Shown: one piece after another, positions 8,394-18,742 of the stretch
Layout: each line of letters opens with the position of its first letter
How positions within the stretch are numbered: the stretch's first letter is position 1
DNA from: Triparma columacea
Lineage: Eukaryota > Sar > Bolidophyceae > Parmales > Triparmaceae
DNA length: 28,002 bases
Direction of reading: 5' to 3'
Assembly (NCBI GenBank): GCA_030267965.1
Contig: BRYA01000603.1
Coordinates: forward strand, 5,377 to 33,378
Translations under genes and position numbers: made by a program
The notes under the pieces: generated by a model
Databases searched by the model: none
What the model was told of the DNA's origin: nothing
The model's input: the letters and a program-made list of their open reading frames with translations, nothing else

Positions 8394-9900
8394 TCACCCC
8401 CTCTCTGTAGTTGAGTTCTTGACTCCTTCGTTATGCTCCTGATCCTCCCAGAACATGACGACGCCGAGCCCGTAGTTTTTCTTCTCCATGTTCTCCACGA
8501 TGTTCTTCCTGAAAGCTTCAGTCCTGACGCTTGTATTTGCTATGGCGGTTCCGCATGTCTTCCCGAATTCCTTGCCAAGCTCCTTGAGGCCTGGCTTGAC
8601 GTAGTTCTCTAGTGCTTTGTTGCTTTGCGAGGCGATGGCGGCGACATCTTCGGCGAAGCTCTTGATGGCTGGATAAACGTCCGCCTCGGCGATCTCGGCC
8701 CCTTTGAAGGCCATTTGCTTCAGAGCCGGCAAGACCACGTCGTCTGTAAACTCCTTGCCCCTTGCCCTCATTACCTTCAAGGCCGGCATGACCTCATCCT
8801 CCGCGAACTCCGCAGTTAGGGCGATTGCGTTGCTCCCGCGAACCACGAGCTGCTTGAACGTCGGGGCCACGTCTTCAGCGAATTCAGTAATCATGTTGAG
8901 CATGGGCTCCAGGGTCGGGGAGACCACGTTCACGTTAAACTCGCTTGCGCTCACGTAGAGCTCTTCAATGCCTGGCCTGACAACGTTGGTGTGGAAGTCA
9001 TTCGCGTTGACGCAGAATTCTTCAAAGCCTGGCTTGATGGAGTCCCTGTACAAGACGAGGGCCTTCGACCCAGCCAGAACAAGGGCCCTGCGTTGGGGAA
9101 AGGGGGGGTTAGATAATCTAATCGGCCAATCGATTTCGAATAAGTCACTACTTGCTCGCGCCCTCTCACCTCTCCCCAGCCTTGCAGACCTCGGACTCTG
9201 TAAATAAATCGTACCCTTCCTTGACCACAGGCGAGTTCATGATCAAGTAGTGCATACGAATGACCAAGGCAGATGCGATGTTGGTGTAAACCTTGTAGTA
9301 CAAAGAGAGGGATTTGTAGACCTGAATTTGGGAGGTTTGGGTTGGAATTTGGCGAGACGGCGAGCTGTGGAGGTACGCCGAAACATTCGCTTAGCTCCTA
9401 CTAAGCAGTCTCACCTCCTCCCTGATGCTCATGGTCTGTGTTGATTGGTCTCGAACAACCGCAATGGCCTTGGCAGGGTCGCTCTCCACCACATCGAGAG
9501 CCTCAACGCCTACACTCGTGATCTCCATAAGCGCAAGATCAGGGACGGGTTGTGTGACGACATTTGTGGTTGGGTTCTCTGTGTCCAGGCCAGCGACAAA
9601 TCTCTCTGAGGCAACCAGGATAAAAACGAGTGCCAGGAGGGCGAGGAGCTTCTTAGGCATCCAAAGAGAGACGCTCGGAAGACCCGAGAGTTCGTCGTCG
9701 CTTTCCTCTCCCTCCTTTCCATCCTCTTTTTCCTTTTCCACCTCCAACTGCTCCTTCCTTCCCCTGGCCTTTTCAACGGCCAACTTGTCGGGCTCCTCCC
9801 TCGAGAAGTCGCCCCAATGTTCTCTCTCAACAACGGCAGGAGGCTTGGAAACAATTTCGAACGCTTCAGGGACGAAGGCTGGGGGGTTGGGTGGAACCAT
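8394..9900 (-). CDS. Single-pass membrane protein with 19-residue amphipathic helical repeats
   Basis: Three exons: 9900-9415, 9321-9170 and 9087-8394 (443 residues). Both introns have GTGAG donors and CAG acceptors; phases 0 and 2 match exactly. ATG at 9900. Residues 1-80 are charged and Pro/Glu/Lys-rich; a hydrophobic helix (LLALLALVFILVA) lies near 84-97. The C-terminal half consists of about seven imperfect repeats of some 19 residues, each opening with V-x-P-x-[IL] (VVRPGIEEL, VVSPTLEPM, EVMPALKVM, VVLPALKQM, DVYPAIKSF, YVKPGLKEL) followed by an amphipathic helix. Such a pattern resembles apolipoprotein- or lipid-droplet-coat helices that lie on a membrane; that is an analogy, not a homology call. 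I do not recognise the family. Confidence 0.85.
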
Positions 9901-10292
9901 GGAGAGTGTTTTTTCTCTTTCCTTCTTGTTATTGGTTTTTGCCGCATCAGGCCCTGGAGAAGATTTTAAGGGGACACAGAGTTAGCATCTCCAACGACAT
10001 GACACACCATTTTTATCAGAAATGCGAAATGACCTGCAAAAATCATGGTTTTGCAATAAATTCTGCCGAGAAGGAATTCTTTAACCCTCCAATCTCTCCT
10101 GCTATGCCCCAGAATTCCACTCTAAACTCACCTTCGGGAAGATTCATCCTCTTTATATCATCATGTTCCACAAACTCGAAACCTGACTCCTCTGTCCTTG
10201 TCATCCTCAAATCAAACTTAACTTGCCAGAATTTTTGGATTTTTCGAGGGACAAATTCCCTCTTCTTTAATCAATCGTAATCGCTCCAAAAA
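9901..10292. promoter_or_regulatory. Spacer between divergent genes
   Basis: 392 bp between the start of the amphipathic-repeat protein (minus) and the HAD hydrolase (plus). It should hold both promoters. I see no gene, no clear TATA box and no repeat; a long open frame through it on the plus strand has no start context or recognisable translation. Confidence 0.4.
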
Positions 10293-11477
10293 ATGGCATT
10301 ATTACAGTCCACGCATGTCACACCTCAGATATTGGCGAAGTACGACGGCTTCATCTTGGATCAATTCGGTTGCATCCACAATGGCTCGAGGTGAGCAAGA
10401 GTCCGGCGACTCATGGAAAAATATATATGCATAATACATTATCTCACCCCTCACTACTACTACGCCTACTCCTACTCCTATCTATCACTACTCTACTACT
10501 CCCAACACTGCGGTCCTGAAGTGCTCTTCCTGGGTGTCTCGACATGATCCGCCACCTGTGCTCTGAGGGGAAGAAGCTCTGCATCCTCTCTAACTCTTCC
10601 TCGGCACCCTCGGGAACTCAAAAGCGGCTCATCGACATGGGTTTCCCCGAGAATGCGTTTACGGGGGCGGTAACGAGCGGGGGAGAGTGTGCCAAGGGTT
10701 TGCAGGAGGTGGGTGAGGGTGGACCCGGCTTTTTGTTGACGAGATTGGAACTTACCCTCCCTCCCTTCACTCCCCTACCCTACACTCACAGACTTTTAAA
10801 GCCAAGGACACCGTCAAGGTATTTTTCTTTACTTGGGATTCGGGCAACCCCAAGACAGCCAGCTTCCTAGACCTGATTGGCTCCAAGTTTCAGCCTACTA
10901 GCGAGATAGAGGAGGCCGACATCTGCGTTGCCCACGGAACTGATTGCATCATGGGCGGCGAGGCCCTTGGCTCCCTCCGTTCCTCCTGCAACTTCACCAA
11001 GGCCACGCCTTATCTAGAAAAGCTGCTTGCGCGGTCGGTCCCCATGTACTCAGCCAACCCCGACCTCAAGGCTGTCAACCGTAATGGGGTCATTGAGTAC
11101 ATGCCCGGGGTGATTGCGGCCAAGTACGAAGAGCTCGGAGGGTCTGTGACTTGGTACGGTAAGCCCGGCAAGGAGCACTTCGAGGAGTGCGTGAAATTGA
11201 TTGGCCTCCCTAAGGAAAAAATCGTGCATGTGGGTGACTCCCTCCACCACGATGTCAAGGGCGCGAACAACAGTGGGGTGGATTGCATTTGGGTCGTTAA
11301 GACAGGGATACACAACGAAGAGGTCGAGGCGAAGGTGAGGACGGCAGATGAAGGTCAAAGTTCCTTGACTTGCCTTCTCACACAAACCTACCGCTCGTCC
11401 AGGGAATAGAAAAGGTCTTGGAGGACGAAGGCGGGTTCAAGCCTACATGGATAGTGGATGGATTTAGAATGGAATGA
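10293..11477 (+). CDS. HAD-superfamily subfamily IIA hydrolase
   Basis: Four exons: 10293-10390, 10522-10708, 10792-11334 and 11403-11477 (300 residues), phases 2, 0 and 0, all consistent. The protein matches the HAD-IIA family (TIGR01459 type) found in plants and bacteria: ILDQFGCIHNG around the nucleophile Asp23, LCILSNSS (motif II) near 52-59, AHGTD near 142, YGKPGKEHF (motif III Lys) near 217, and HVGDSLHHDVKGA (motif IV) near 241. The second acidic residue of the usual DxD is Phe25 here, as I recall for plant relatives with DQFG, so classic phosphatase activity is uncertain; the substrate is unknown. The first intron (131 nt) is rich in cta/tac triplets. The stop lies 84 bp from that of the converging next gene. 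Confidence 0.92.
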
Positions 11478-11561
11478 AATACATAATGAATTGCTGCACA
11501 AAGAGATGCTTTACTCATTGGCAACCCCTCCCGACTCCTCCCCCACTCTCCCCCAACTCCC

Positions 11562-12303
11562 CTAGAAGTACTCTGTCTCCTCGCTGAAACCAGTCTTCGT
11601 CCCTCCCATACTTTCTTCCCATTCCACCTTGACCATGACAACCTCCCCCAGAATCTCCCCCTGGACTTCGTTGTAAACCTGCACGGTGCAGTCCCCCCCG
11701 CCGTCGTGGGTGAGGTAGAACTTTCTCTCCCGAACCGCTTTCCTATTCATGTCGACTACGAAGAGGACCTCGGCGTCCTCCCCGACGACGGTTAACCCGA
11801 CGGAATGCCCGTTGGTGACGAATGAGATGAGCTGGGCATTTGGGTTGTCGTAAAGGGTCGCCGAGCCCTCAAGCACCACCATTCCCTGGCCGCCAGAGAG
11901 GGGGTCCGCATTTATGAAGGAGTAACTGCGAGGAGTAAGGGTAGAGAGTAATGGGGGGAGGGCGACATAATGGGGGGAGGGCGACATAATTAGCTGCGAG
12001 GCTTGTTTGATCCCGCCCTCTGCGACTCGCTTTCACTCTTGGCCCTCACCTCAGCTTGCCGAAAGGAGTCAAAGTAGTCGGCTCACAGGCCTGCACCAAC
12101 GAATACGGCACAGGCGCAACGCCAAGGATTGGAACACACAGCGGAGAGGGGGCTTCTAGACTGATTTGATCAATGGGAAGGAAACTTGAGGCTTTGCCAT
12201 GCAGGGAGTTGAGGGCCGTCACGCTGGGAGATATAGGTATAGTAGATTGTAATGCAAAGCTATCTATATTAGTCTTGATTGAACCCAGAGGGTTGTTTAT
12301 CAT
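11562..12303 (-). CDS. Conserved-looking protein of unknown function
   Basis: Two exons: 12303-12050 and 11925-11562, joined in phase 2 (205 residues). The intron has GTGAGG at its donor and CGCAG at its acceptor. ATG at 12303 is the first in frame; upstream the frame stays open but without ATG up to a candidate acceptor (gttcag) near 12367, so a 5'-UTR intron is likely (possible donor gtaagt near 12422). The N-terminal half is Pro/Ser/Leu-rich; the C-terminal half looks like a beta-rich fold (EVLFVVDMNRKAVRERKF, then TVQVYNEVQGEILGEVVMVKVEWEE, quoted from 20-residue windows only in part). No signal peptide, membrane segment or named motif. I cannot assign a family. Confidence 0.75.
11950..11987. 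repeat. 19-bp perfect tandem duplication in an intron
   Basis: The unit aatggggggagggcgacat occurs twice head to tail inside the single intron of the unknown-function gene, followed by a further aat. It is probably a recent slippage product with no coding effect. Confidence 0.9.
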
Positions 12304-12598
12304 AACATTACCCCAGAATCCAGCAACAGTATGAAGACAAATCGTGAATAAAAACAAATTAATGACCTGAACATCATCGGTAAAAGACCGAGGTGTTAGT
12401 GAAAGTGCTACAAACGGTTACTTACAATGCATTACTATACAGATAAAGGGGAAACACACGATAGAATACCCCGTCAGACTCCACCAAAGCGCATCCACAC
12501 GTACCATACTGACTGAGAATTTGATGCCCTTCCACTCCCCATTGCCCTCAATCCCTAATACCCAAACCCTCCTATCTACACTCAACCCTAACCCACCC
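12304..12598. promoter_or_regulatory. Short divergent promoter region
   Basis: 295 bp between two divergent starts, the unknown-function gene and the PTPS gene. It includes the possible 5'-UTR intron of the minus-strand gene (about 12368-12423). An in-frame ATG at 12524 could extend the PTPS protein by 25 residues. No other element is clear. Confidence 0.4.
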
Positions 12599-13784
12599 AT
12601 GGATAATACCAACAAAACGCCCCCCCCTTTTGCCAGCAACCTCCCAACCCCAACATCTTTTTCCGTAACTGTAGCAAAAGAGGATTTCAAGGTGAGTTGT
12701 CGATTCTTCCTCTCCCTTTGTGTCTTTTTATTTGCCCTCTGCCCATTACCCTCTAACACCAACCCCATCCCCCCCTTAGTTCAATCTCGCGCATTTCGTG
12801 GCTTATCCTGGATTCAGGGAGAGGTTACACGGTCACAACTACACTCTTTCCATCACCCTTCTTTCCCCCAACCCACTCTTGCAGAGTGACGGGTACGTGG
12901 TGGACTTCGGGGTTGTGAAGAAGTCCGTGAGGGCGGTTTGTAAGAGTCTGAATGAGCGAGTTATAATACCGACCAACTCGGATGTCATTAAGATTTACAG
13001 CACAACTGAAAATGAGGTGAGGGAAGATGGGCGGGGGGTGGGGGGGGGGGGNNNNNNNNNNNNNNNNNNNTCTCCGAAATTCTGCATCTCCTAATACATC
13101 ATCACGTCACAACAACCCCCCCCCCCCCCACAAACGCACTCCCTTTTCTACTCCTCTTATCTTCTTCCCCCTAGGCCCCCCACACAAGGTTAGAGTGTGA
13201 GGACAAGACAGTCTTCCTCTTCCCTACCGCCGACTGCTTCATGGCGCCTATAGTTCACTCCACCGTAGAGGAGATCGCGCTGTACATGTACGGGCGTATT
13301 GTTGAGGGTATCGGAGACGATTACTTAAAGGAGGTGAGAAACGGAGGACGACAACATAAGAAGAATACGGGGCGAGCAATACCCAAAGAGCGTTGTCGCC
13401 AACCTCACCCTTCGGTACTCGATTTCGCTACTACGTCGCAGAGAAACGTCAGGGAAATGGTGCTCAAGATTAGCGAGGTGAGAATGGACGAAAACAATAC
13501 GATTGGAATTGCGAGTGTCTCTGCGTGACTAGCATGACTTATCCAATCCCCTCCGCTGCTCGCTTCGCTCACCGCTCGCTTCGCTCACCGCTCGCTTCGC
13601 TCACCGCTCCCTTCACTCACCGCTCGCTACTCAGGCCCCTGGGCAAGCTGCTGAGATGCACCTCGCGGTCATGCCTGGTTTTGACAGGAAGGCTTGGGAG
13701 GAGAGTGGGTACAACGGGAGATTGAAGGGGGGGGAGGGAATAATGGAATGGACAAGGGGATGCTGCGAAAGGTGCGGGAAATGA
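12599..13784 (+). CDS. 6-pyruvoyl-tetrahydropterin synthase family protein, PTPS-III type
   Basis: Five exons: 12599-12691, 12780-13016, 13175-13333, 13442-13477 and 13635-13784, all phase 0 (224 residues). The fold is PTPS/QueD: FNLAHFVAYPGF with zinc ligand His36, LHGHNYTL with His48 and His50, GYVVDFGVVKKSVR, LNERVIIPTNSD, PIVHSTVEEIA with His138, and SEAPGQAA with Glu175. The catalytic Cys of classic PTPS, before the HGHNY motif, is replaced by Glu45 (GFRERLHGHNY). That Glu marks PTPS-III, known from Plasmodium and others to convert dihydroneopterin triphosphate to 6-hydroxymethyl-dihydropterin and so replace dihydroneopterin aldolase in folate synthesis. The C-terminal tail of some 40 residues (with CCERC) is longer than usual and follows an eight-G run, so its frame deserves a check. 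An alternative start is ATG 12524. Confidence 0.9.
13052..13070. other. Assembly gap inside a PTPS intron
   Basis: Nineteen N between a long G run and, further on, a run of C. It lies within the intron 13017-13174, so it does not affect the protein; true intron length is unknown. Confidence 0.99.
13557..13630. repeat. 16-bp tandem repeat in the last PTPS intron
   Basis: About 4.6 copies of a unit like cgctcgcttcgctcac: copies begin at 13557, 13573, 13589 and 13605, with a partial one at 13621 that runs into the polypyrimidine tract of the acceptor at 13634. Two copies are identical. Confidence 0.9.
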
Positions 13785-13840
13785 AGGGGTTTAACAAGGC
13801 AAATTACAATTTTCTCTGAAAAGTACAACAACATCATCTC

Positions 13841-16093
13841 TTACACTCCTATCGAGGGCAACTTTGGCATTGTGAGCTTTGCGCCCGTGATGCTCATCCT
13901 TCTCCTGAACCCCCCTCCCTCCCCCCCTCCTTCCCCCCCTCCCTCCCCCCCTCCCTCTTTTCCTTCCCCCGCCCCCCCCAACTCCCCAACCACGTCCCCC
14001 CCAAAGAGCCCCTCCTCGTCCTCCTCTTCCTCGCTGCTTTCCGCAACGTTCAACCCCAGCCTCTCCTCCTCCTCCTCAATCTCCCTCTGTTCCTTGCTCT
14101 TGTCGTCGATCCCGTACCCCATGTCCGTAACGTCTCCTGTGGTCAGCAAATCCCTCCCAGTGATCTCCTTCCACCTCTTGTTCATCAGAGTGTGGCCGTG
14201 GCTCACCTCGATTACAGAGTTTAGCACTTTGGCCTCGTCGTACACGCTGCCGTTTATGCTTATGTTCTTCTTCTTCTTGCCCTCCACGAACCTCCAGTCG
14301 TACCCGCCGAACTAAGACGTGCGAAAAGAAGATGGAGTGCAGGGTTAAGGTTCGGTTCCTCGTACTCTTCCGACATCACACACAGTCAATTAGGTGTGCT
14401 CATCGCTGCCGCCTCACCTTCTTCCAACTGCCGTTCTCATTCTTTTTCTCCTCCAGAATCCTCTGCCTCCTTCTCTTTGCCTCCTCTCTCTTTTTCATTT
14501 TCATATCCTCTATCCTCAGGTGCTCCTCGTACAACTCCCTCTCCAAGTGCGCGTTCTGCTTGTTCAACCTCGCCAGCTCGATCATCCGCCTCCTCTCGGC
14601 ATCCCTCTCCTTCTGTTCCTTTTCCTCCCGAGCCTTCCTTATCCTGTCTTCTTCTTCCTTTTCCAGCCTGACCTCCTCGTTATACTTTGTTCGGAGGAGC
14701 TGCCTGCACGTCACGTCCTCACAGACATCCGGATCCAGAAGATTGACGGTGGCGAGGCTGATGAACTCGGCATCGCGCTTCACCCTGTGACGAGCGAGCG
14801 TGGGTTGGTAAGCGTGTGCTTGTTTGTGGTCTCCGCAACTCTTCGCATCACCTACAGCTTTACTCACCTGGCACCGTAACGCAGCAACAAAGCGCAAAGG
14901 TCGAGGTTGCCGTGCTTCGCGGCGAACTCGAGGCAAGTGTGTCCTCCCTTATCGACGTGGTTCACCTCCGCCTTGTTATCCAACAGCCAGGTTGCAAACC
15001 TGCGGTGAGCAAAGCAAAATCGCGAAACGAGTTAGGAGTGAGGATATATATATATATATATATATATATACGCAATGCACATTTCATGATCCGTGTTTTA
15101 CCCCACCCTCACCTGATGTGAAGCCTGTGCCTTGGCTCTGGTGGATTGAACATGCAAAGTGTCCCCAGCGGGGTGATTCCTAGCTCATTTGCAACGTCTA
15201 TCTCGCACTGCGCCTTGAAAAGCATCTTAGCTATTCTGAAGTGGCAGTACCGGCAGCAGTAATGAAGGCAAGTATTCCTGAAGTCCTGGTCCTCGCACAC
15301 CCTGGGGTCCGCCCCGTCGAGGAGCATCTGGTGAATGTCGAGTGTACCGGGGTTTGGCTTGTTACATTCCTCCATGATGTTACCGCCGTACTCTTCATTG
15401 TAAGGTGGGCCGTACTTAAAGGCATTCATTTCCATCATTTTCTTTTTCTCTTCAGCGTATACCTTGAGTTTTCTAAAAAGCCCAACGAAGCCCTGAAATT
15501 CGGGCGCATCCCAGTCAATGTTGTCCAAAGGGTTTTCCATCGCCTTGTTGGACGCAATTTCCTTGTCCTCGGCCTTGATTGCTTGTCTCGCCTCCTGGAG
15601 TAGGAGGGGTGTTGTTTGTTGTTAGCACAGTATAGCACGGCAAGGGTTTTCGCGCGCGCTCTCCGCCCCCCCGCCCCCACACGCCCCAGCTCACCTCCTC
15701 CGCCAGCACGTCAAGCGCAGTTTTCTTGTGGGCCGGCCTTGGCCTGTACACGATCCTCTTCTTGGGAGTATCCAGCAGATCAGGATCCAAAAACTTCCTC
15801 GTCATTGCAGCGTTAACCGTCTGCCGCGGCACCCCAGTTAAGAGCTGCTTAAAGTAAGGCTTGTATGTGGGATGCAGGTTTGCATGAAAAAGCTCTTCGC
15901 CAGGCTTTAGGACAATCTCCTCAGGCTCTTCCGCCTTCTTCTTCGCTTCTTCCTCCGCTTTTTCCTCCTCCTTTTTCTCTTTATCCTTAGCATCCTTCTC
16001 CGCCTTCTCTGCGGCCATCGCAGCAGCAGCAGCATCAGACACCTCCTCGGGAGGGTTGGGGTCACCCTTGCCTTGATCCCCCTGCTTAACCAT
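13841..16093 (-). CDS. Ankyrin-repeat / coiled-coil protein
   Basis: Five exons: 16093-15695, 15594-15113, 14999-14868, 14784-14418 and 14311-13841 (616 residues); phases 0, 2, 2, 0 all agree. ATG at 16093. The N-terminal 60 residues are Ala/Lys/Glu-rich and likely coiled coil. Ankyrin-type units lie at about 210-330: DFRNTCLHYCCRYCHFRIAK, NELGITPLGTLCMF and KGGHTCLEFAAKHGNLDLC. A long highly charged coiled coil (EEVRLEKEEEDRIRKAREE onward) follows, then SWKK and FGGYDWRFVEGKKKK across a splice, and a Glu-rich and GGGE-repeat tail ending MPKLPSIGV. The mix suggests a scaffold, perhaps cytoskeletal or flagellar, but nothing in the sequence fixes that. It converges on the PTPS gene with 56 bp between stops. 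Confidence 0.88.
15044..15070. repeat. (AT)n microsatellite in an intron
   Basis: An uninterrupted run of about 13 AT dinucleotides inside the intron 15000-15112 of the ankyrin protein. Confidence 0.95.
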
Positions 16094-16398
16094 GATAAAC
16101 GAACCTAAACGCAGTCTTTACTAATAGATTAAGGGGGCGAATCGAACGGGGAGATGGAGACAAACTATTCTTTCAAGCGAGATCCAACAAAAAATGAGCT
16201 CTAAGCTCCAGAAGTAAACCGGCAAAGCAAGTGGGCCTGACTGGTAACTCCAATATTATTTTTGTTGTGCTTTAGTGACAAATAAGCTTCTGCCTTGCTC
16301 CAGCTCAACCCTCCCCCCCCCCTCCCCCCCCCCCCTCCTGCCCCCCCCCACTCCAAAACCCCCACAACTTTCTTTTCCTCTACCCTGGCAGGCGAGAA
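16094..16398. promoter_or_regulatory. Divergent promoter region with C-tracts and an acceptor-like site
   Basis: 305 bp between the starts of the ankyrin and LRR genes. It has two dense poly-C stretches (about 16313-16350) and then a pyrimidine-rich run ending ctaccctggcag just before 16392, seven bases ahead of the LRR gene's ATG. That looks like the 3' end of a 5'-UTR intron whose donor I could not place. Confidence 0.4.
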
Positions 16399-18691
16399 AT
16401 GAGTTTTCTCAACCCCTTTTTCCAGAATATGCAGACTCCGTCAAGCGCGCACAGCTCCCCAAGGCGCGGAGACGCTGTAGATGTGGTGTACCACCTTTCG
16501 GCGGAGGGAGATTTTGCTTACTTCACGCAGCCCCTGCAATTCAGAATTCCAGCTCCATTGTACAGGGAAAGTATTTCTTCCCCCCTCGCCTCGCCCCGCT
16601 TAGGGGGGGGGGGGCAGACAACAGCGACGCCTGCAACGTACTGGACAGTAAAAACGATTAGCACAAGGACGGATAAGAAAGACTGCGCATGCATCGGCGA
16701 GATGGACACAACGAGCGTTTTTGCCTTCAGAGATAGCGAGGGGAACAAGGGGAGCTTGCAGTATAGCGAGGAAGCTGCCGCTGCCAGCATCGAGGAAACC
16801 AAGGAAGACGGAAAGATTGACCCTGCCATCTCTAATCATAGGCCTTCTCCCAACCCGCTGCTAAACACAAACAAGACTACTGTAAGTCAAAGTCAGGAGT
16901 ATCGGGAGGGGACTTTCGCGGAAGACCACGCCCTTGTCCCTTACGACAGGGCCGTCACAATATTCACAAATTTTGGAGTCGGGGGCAGGTTCCTTTCTGG
17001 AGGCAAGAAGGGCAGCAAAGTCTGCTGGAAGACTGCCTCGGACACTCTCATCGGGGGGAGGGACCAGTGGACGTGGGTCGTGAGAAAAGCTCGTAAAGAG
17101 AAGCAGCTCACTATGCCAAGTGAAGAGTCGGCGGAGTACAGGAGGAGGAACGACAATTTTGTGCGGTGCGGCGATGTCGTTTATTTAGAGTCGTTTGAAA
17201 ATCCCGGATATTTCGTCAAGCCGTCCTTAAAGGGTGTGAACATTCTTTCCCTTGGGAGAGAGGGCAGCGAACTACAGGTGGTGGCGCCAAGTCTGAGGTG
17301 AGCAAGATCGTGGTGACTACAACAATAGTATATCAACCAACTCCCTCCCTTTCCCTTTCCCTTTCCCTTTCCCTCTGTTTCAACTTCAACTCAGGTTCGC
17401 AATCAGGTTCGCAATCAAACTCGGAGAGAGAACAAGTATGTATAGGGCAGCAGCAGTGAGTGCGAGGAATGCGAAAAGCCAGGGCCAGGAACGGAGAAAG
17501 AGGCTCCTTCAGAGAATCATGGAGGTGAGAATGAACGAGGAACGAAGTGACGAGTAAAATACCGTTGCTGGGAATAGAAAACGATTGAGGGCAAACTCCA
17601 AAAAACGCAAACGCAAATACTCTTCTCACTCGGCGCCATAATTTTCACTATTCTAAAACGCAACCCGCTCATCGCAGGCGAAAGAGCAGCAGCAACTTAG
17701 AAAGTGCATCAATCATGTAGTGCCTGAGGTGATTATTAAGACAATTCTGTCTTTCTTCACGGGCTGCAATTTGCCCGTCCACGTGGTGCCTTCGGGTCTC
17801 TACCCGTACGAAGTTCAAGAGTACATAGACAAGCTCCCTTTAGGTGCAAGGAAAGAAAGTGTTAAGTTTCTGAAGCGTGCTCGGGAAGTATGCAAACAAT
17901 GGGAGTGCGCTGCTAGTGAGTTCATTAAGGGGATTCGAGCTTACGAAATGATTTTGGGCGGCGGCACCGGGACGCCGAAGAAGAATTTGCAGAGTAGGTG
18001 AGGCAGAGCGAGGAGCGTAGCGACGAATTCTCAATGTTGACGAAAGTGCAAGTGGAGTCGCGGAAATATGTATAGCATAAGTGCACTGAGAGTTGGCGTT
18101 GCCGACGATGTTTGGGCACCAAGACCATTCAGCGGCTCTCTTCACTCACCACTCAACACGTCCGGTTACTAATCGCTGAGGCATTCCACTTCTCTTTCCT
18201 AACCATCTTCATCGGTCACTCACCGCAGGTTTGACAAGTTCCCTTCACTAACGTCGATAAACCTCAGAAATTTCGACGCTTTGACGAGCTATGACATCCT
18301 CCGTTTGAAGTTCCCCATCGAATCCCTTCGATGCTTGAACCTTGGAGGGTGCTACAAGCTAGACGACGACATTGCAGATACACTTGCATCAATGAGTTCG
18401 CTCGTGCACTTGAATGTCGCCACCACGCGGCTCACTGATTACGGGGTCGAGGTTGTAATGTCCAGTTTAGATTACCTTACCACTGTCAACTTCTTCGGGA
18501 TGAAACTCATCACGAAACGGGCTGCCCGCCTCGTCGTCGACACTCAGAAGAATCTCAAAAGCCTCAATTTGAGGGGCGCAGGAGAGACCCTGATTACCGG
18601 TGACGAGGGGAAGATGCTCAAGACATTTTGCAACCTCGAGGAGTGCGAGGTCCTCACCGGGAAGATGAGCGACGATGGGGTTTATAATTGA
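16399..18691 (+). CDS. F-box-like / leucine-rich-repeat protein with N-terminal MIR-like region
   Basis: Four exons: 16399-17297, 17395-17524, 17678-17997 and 18229-18691 (603 residues), phases 2, 0, 2. Residues about 20-300 hold short beta-rich stretches such as GDVVYLESFENPGYFVKPS and DQWTWVV, which recall MIR or beta-trefoil repeats (weak call). Near 357, VVPEVIIKTILSFFTG looks like the start of an F-box, and the following helix carries CKQWE. The last 150 residues are LRRs of the AMN1/F-box type: LRCLNLGGCYKLDDDIA, LVHLNVATTRLTDYGVE, LKSLNLRGAG. F-box/LRR proteins usually pick substrates for SCF ubiquitin ligases; that role is inference. A 12-G run (16603-16614) lies in exon 1 and is a possible sequencing-error site, although the frame is open through it. 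Confidence 0.82.
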
Positions 18692-18742
18692 TGCGATGAT
18701 ATTGACAGGAAAATGACCAATGCGACTTTTACTTTACTTCAT

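Noticed and set aside
9510..9985. Overlapping open frames in other frames or strand across exon 1 of the amphipathic-repeat gene
   Set aside because: Shadows of the spliced minus-strand gene, whose three exons join in phase.
12418..12768. Minus-strand open frame with a hydrophobic C-terminus as an upstream exon of the unknown-function gene
   Set aside because: Splicing at the gtaagt donor does not join it in a frame free of stops; it mostly overlaps the first PTPS exon on the other strand.
13557..13630. Regularly spaced 16-bp repeats as a CRISPR-like array
   Set aside because: They are direct tandem repeats without spacers, in an intron of a eukaryotic gene.
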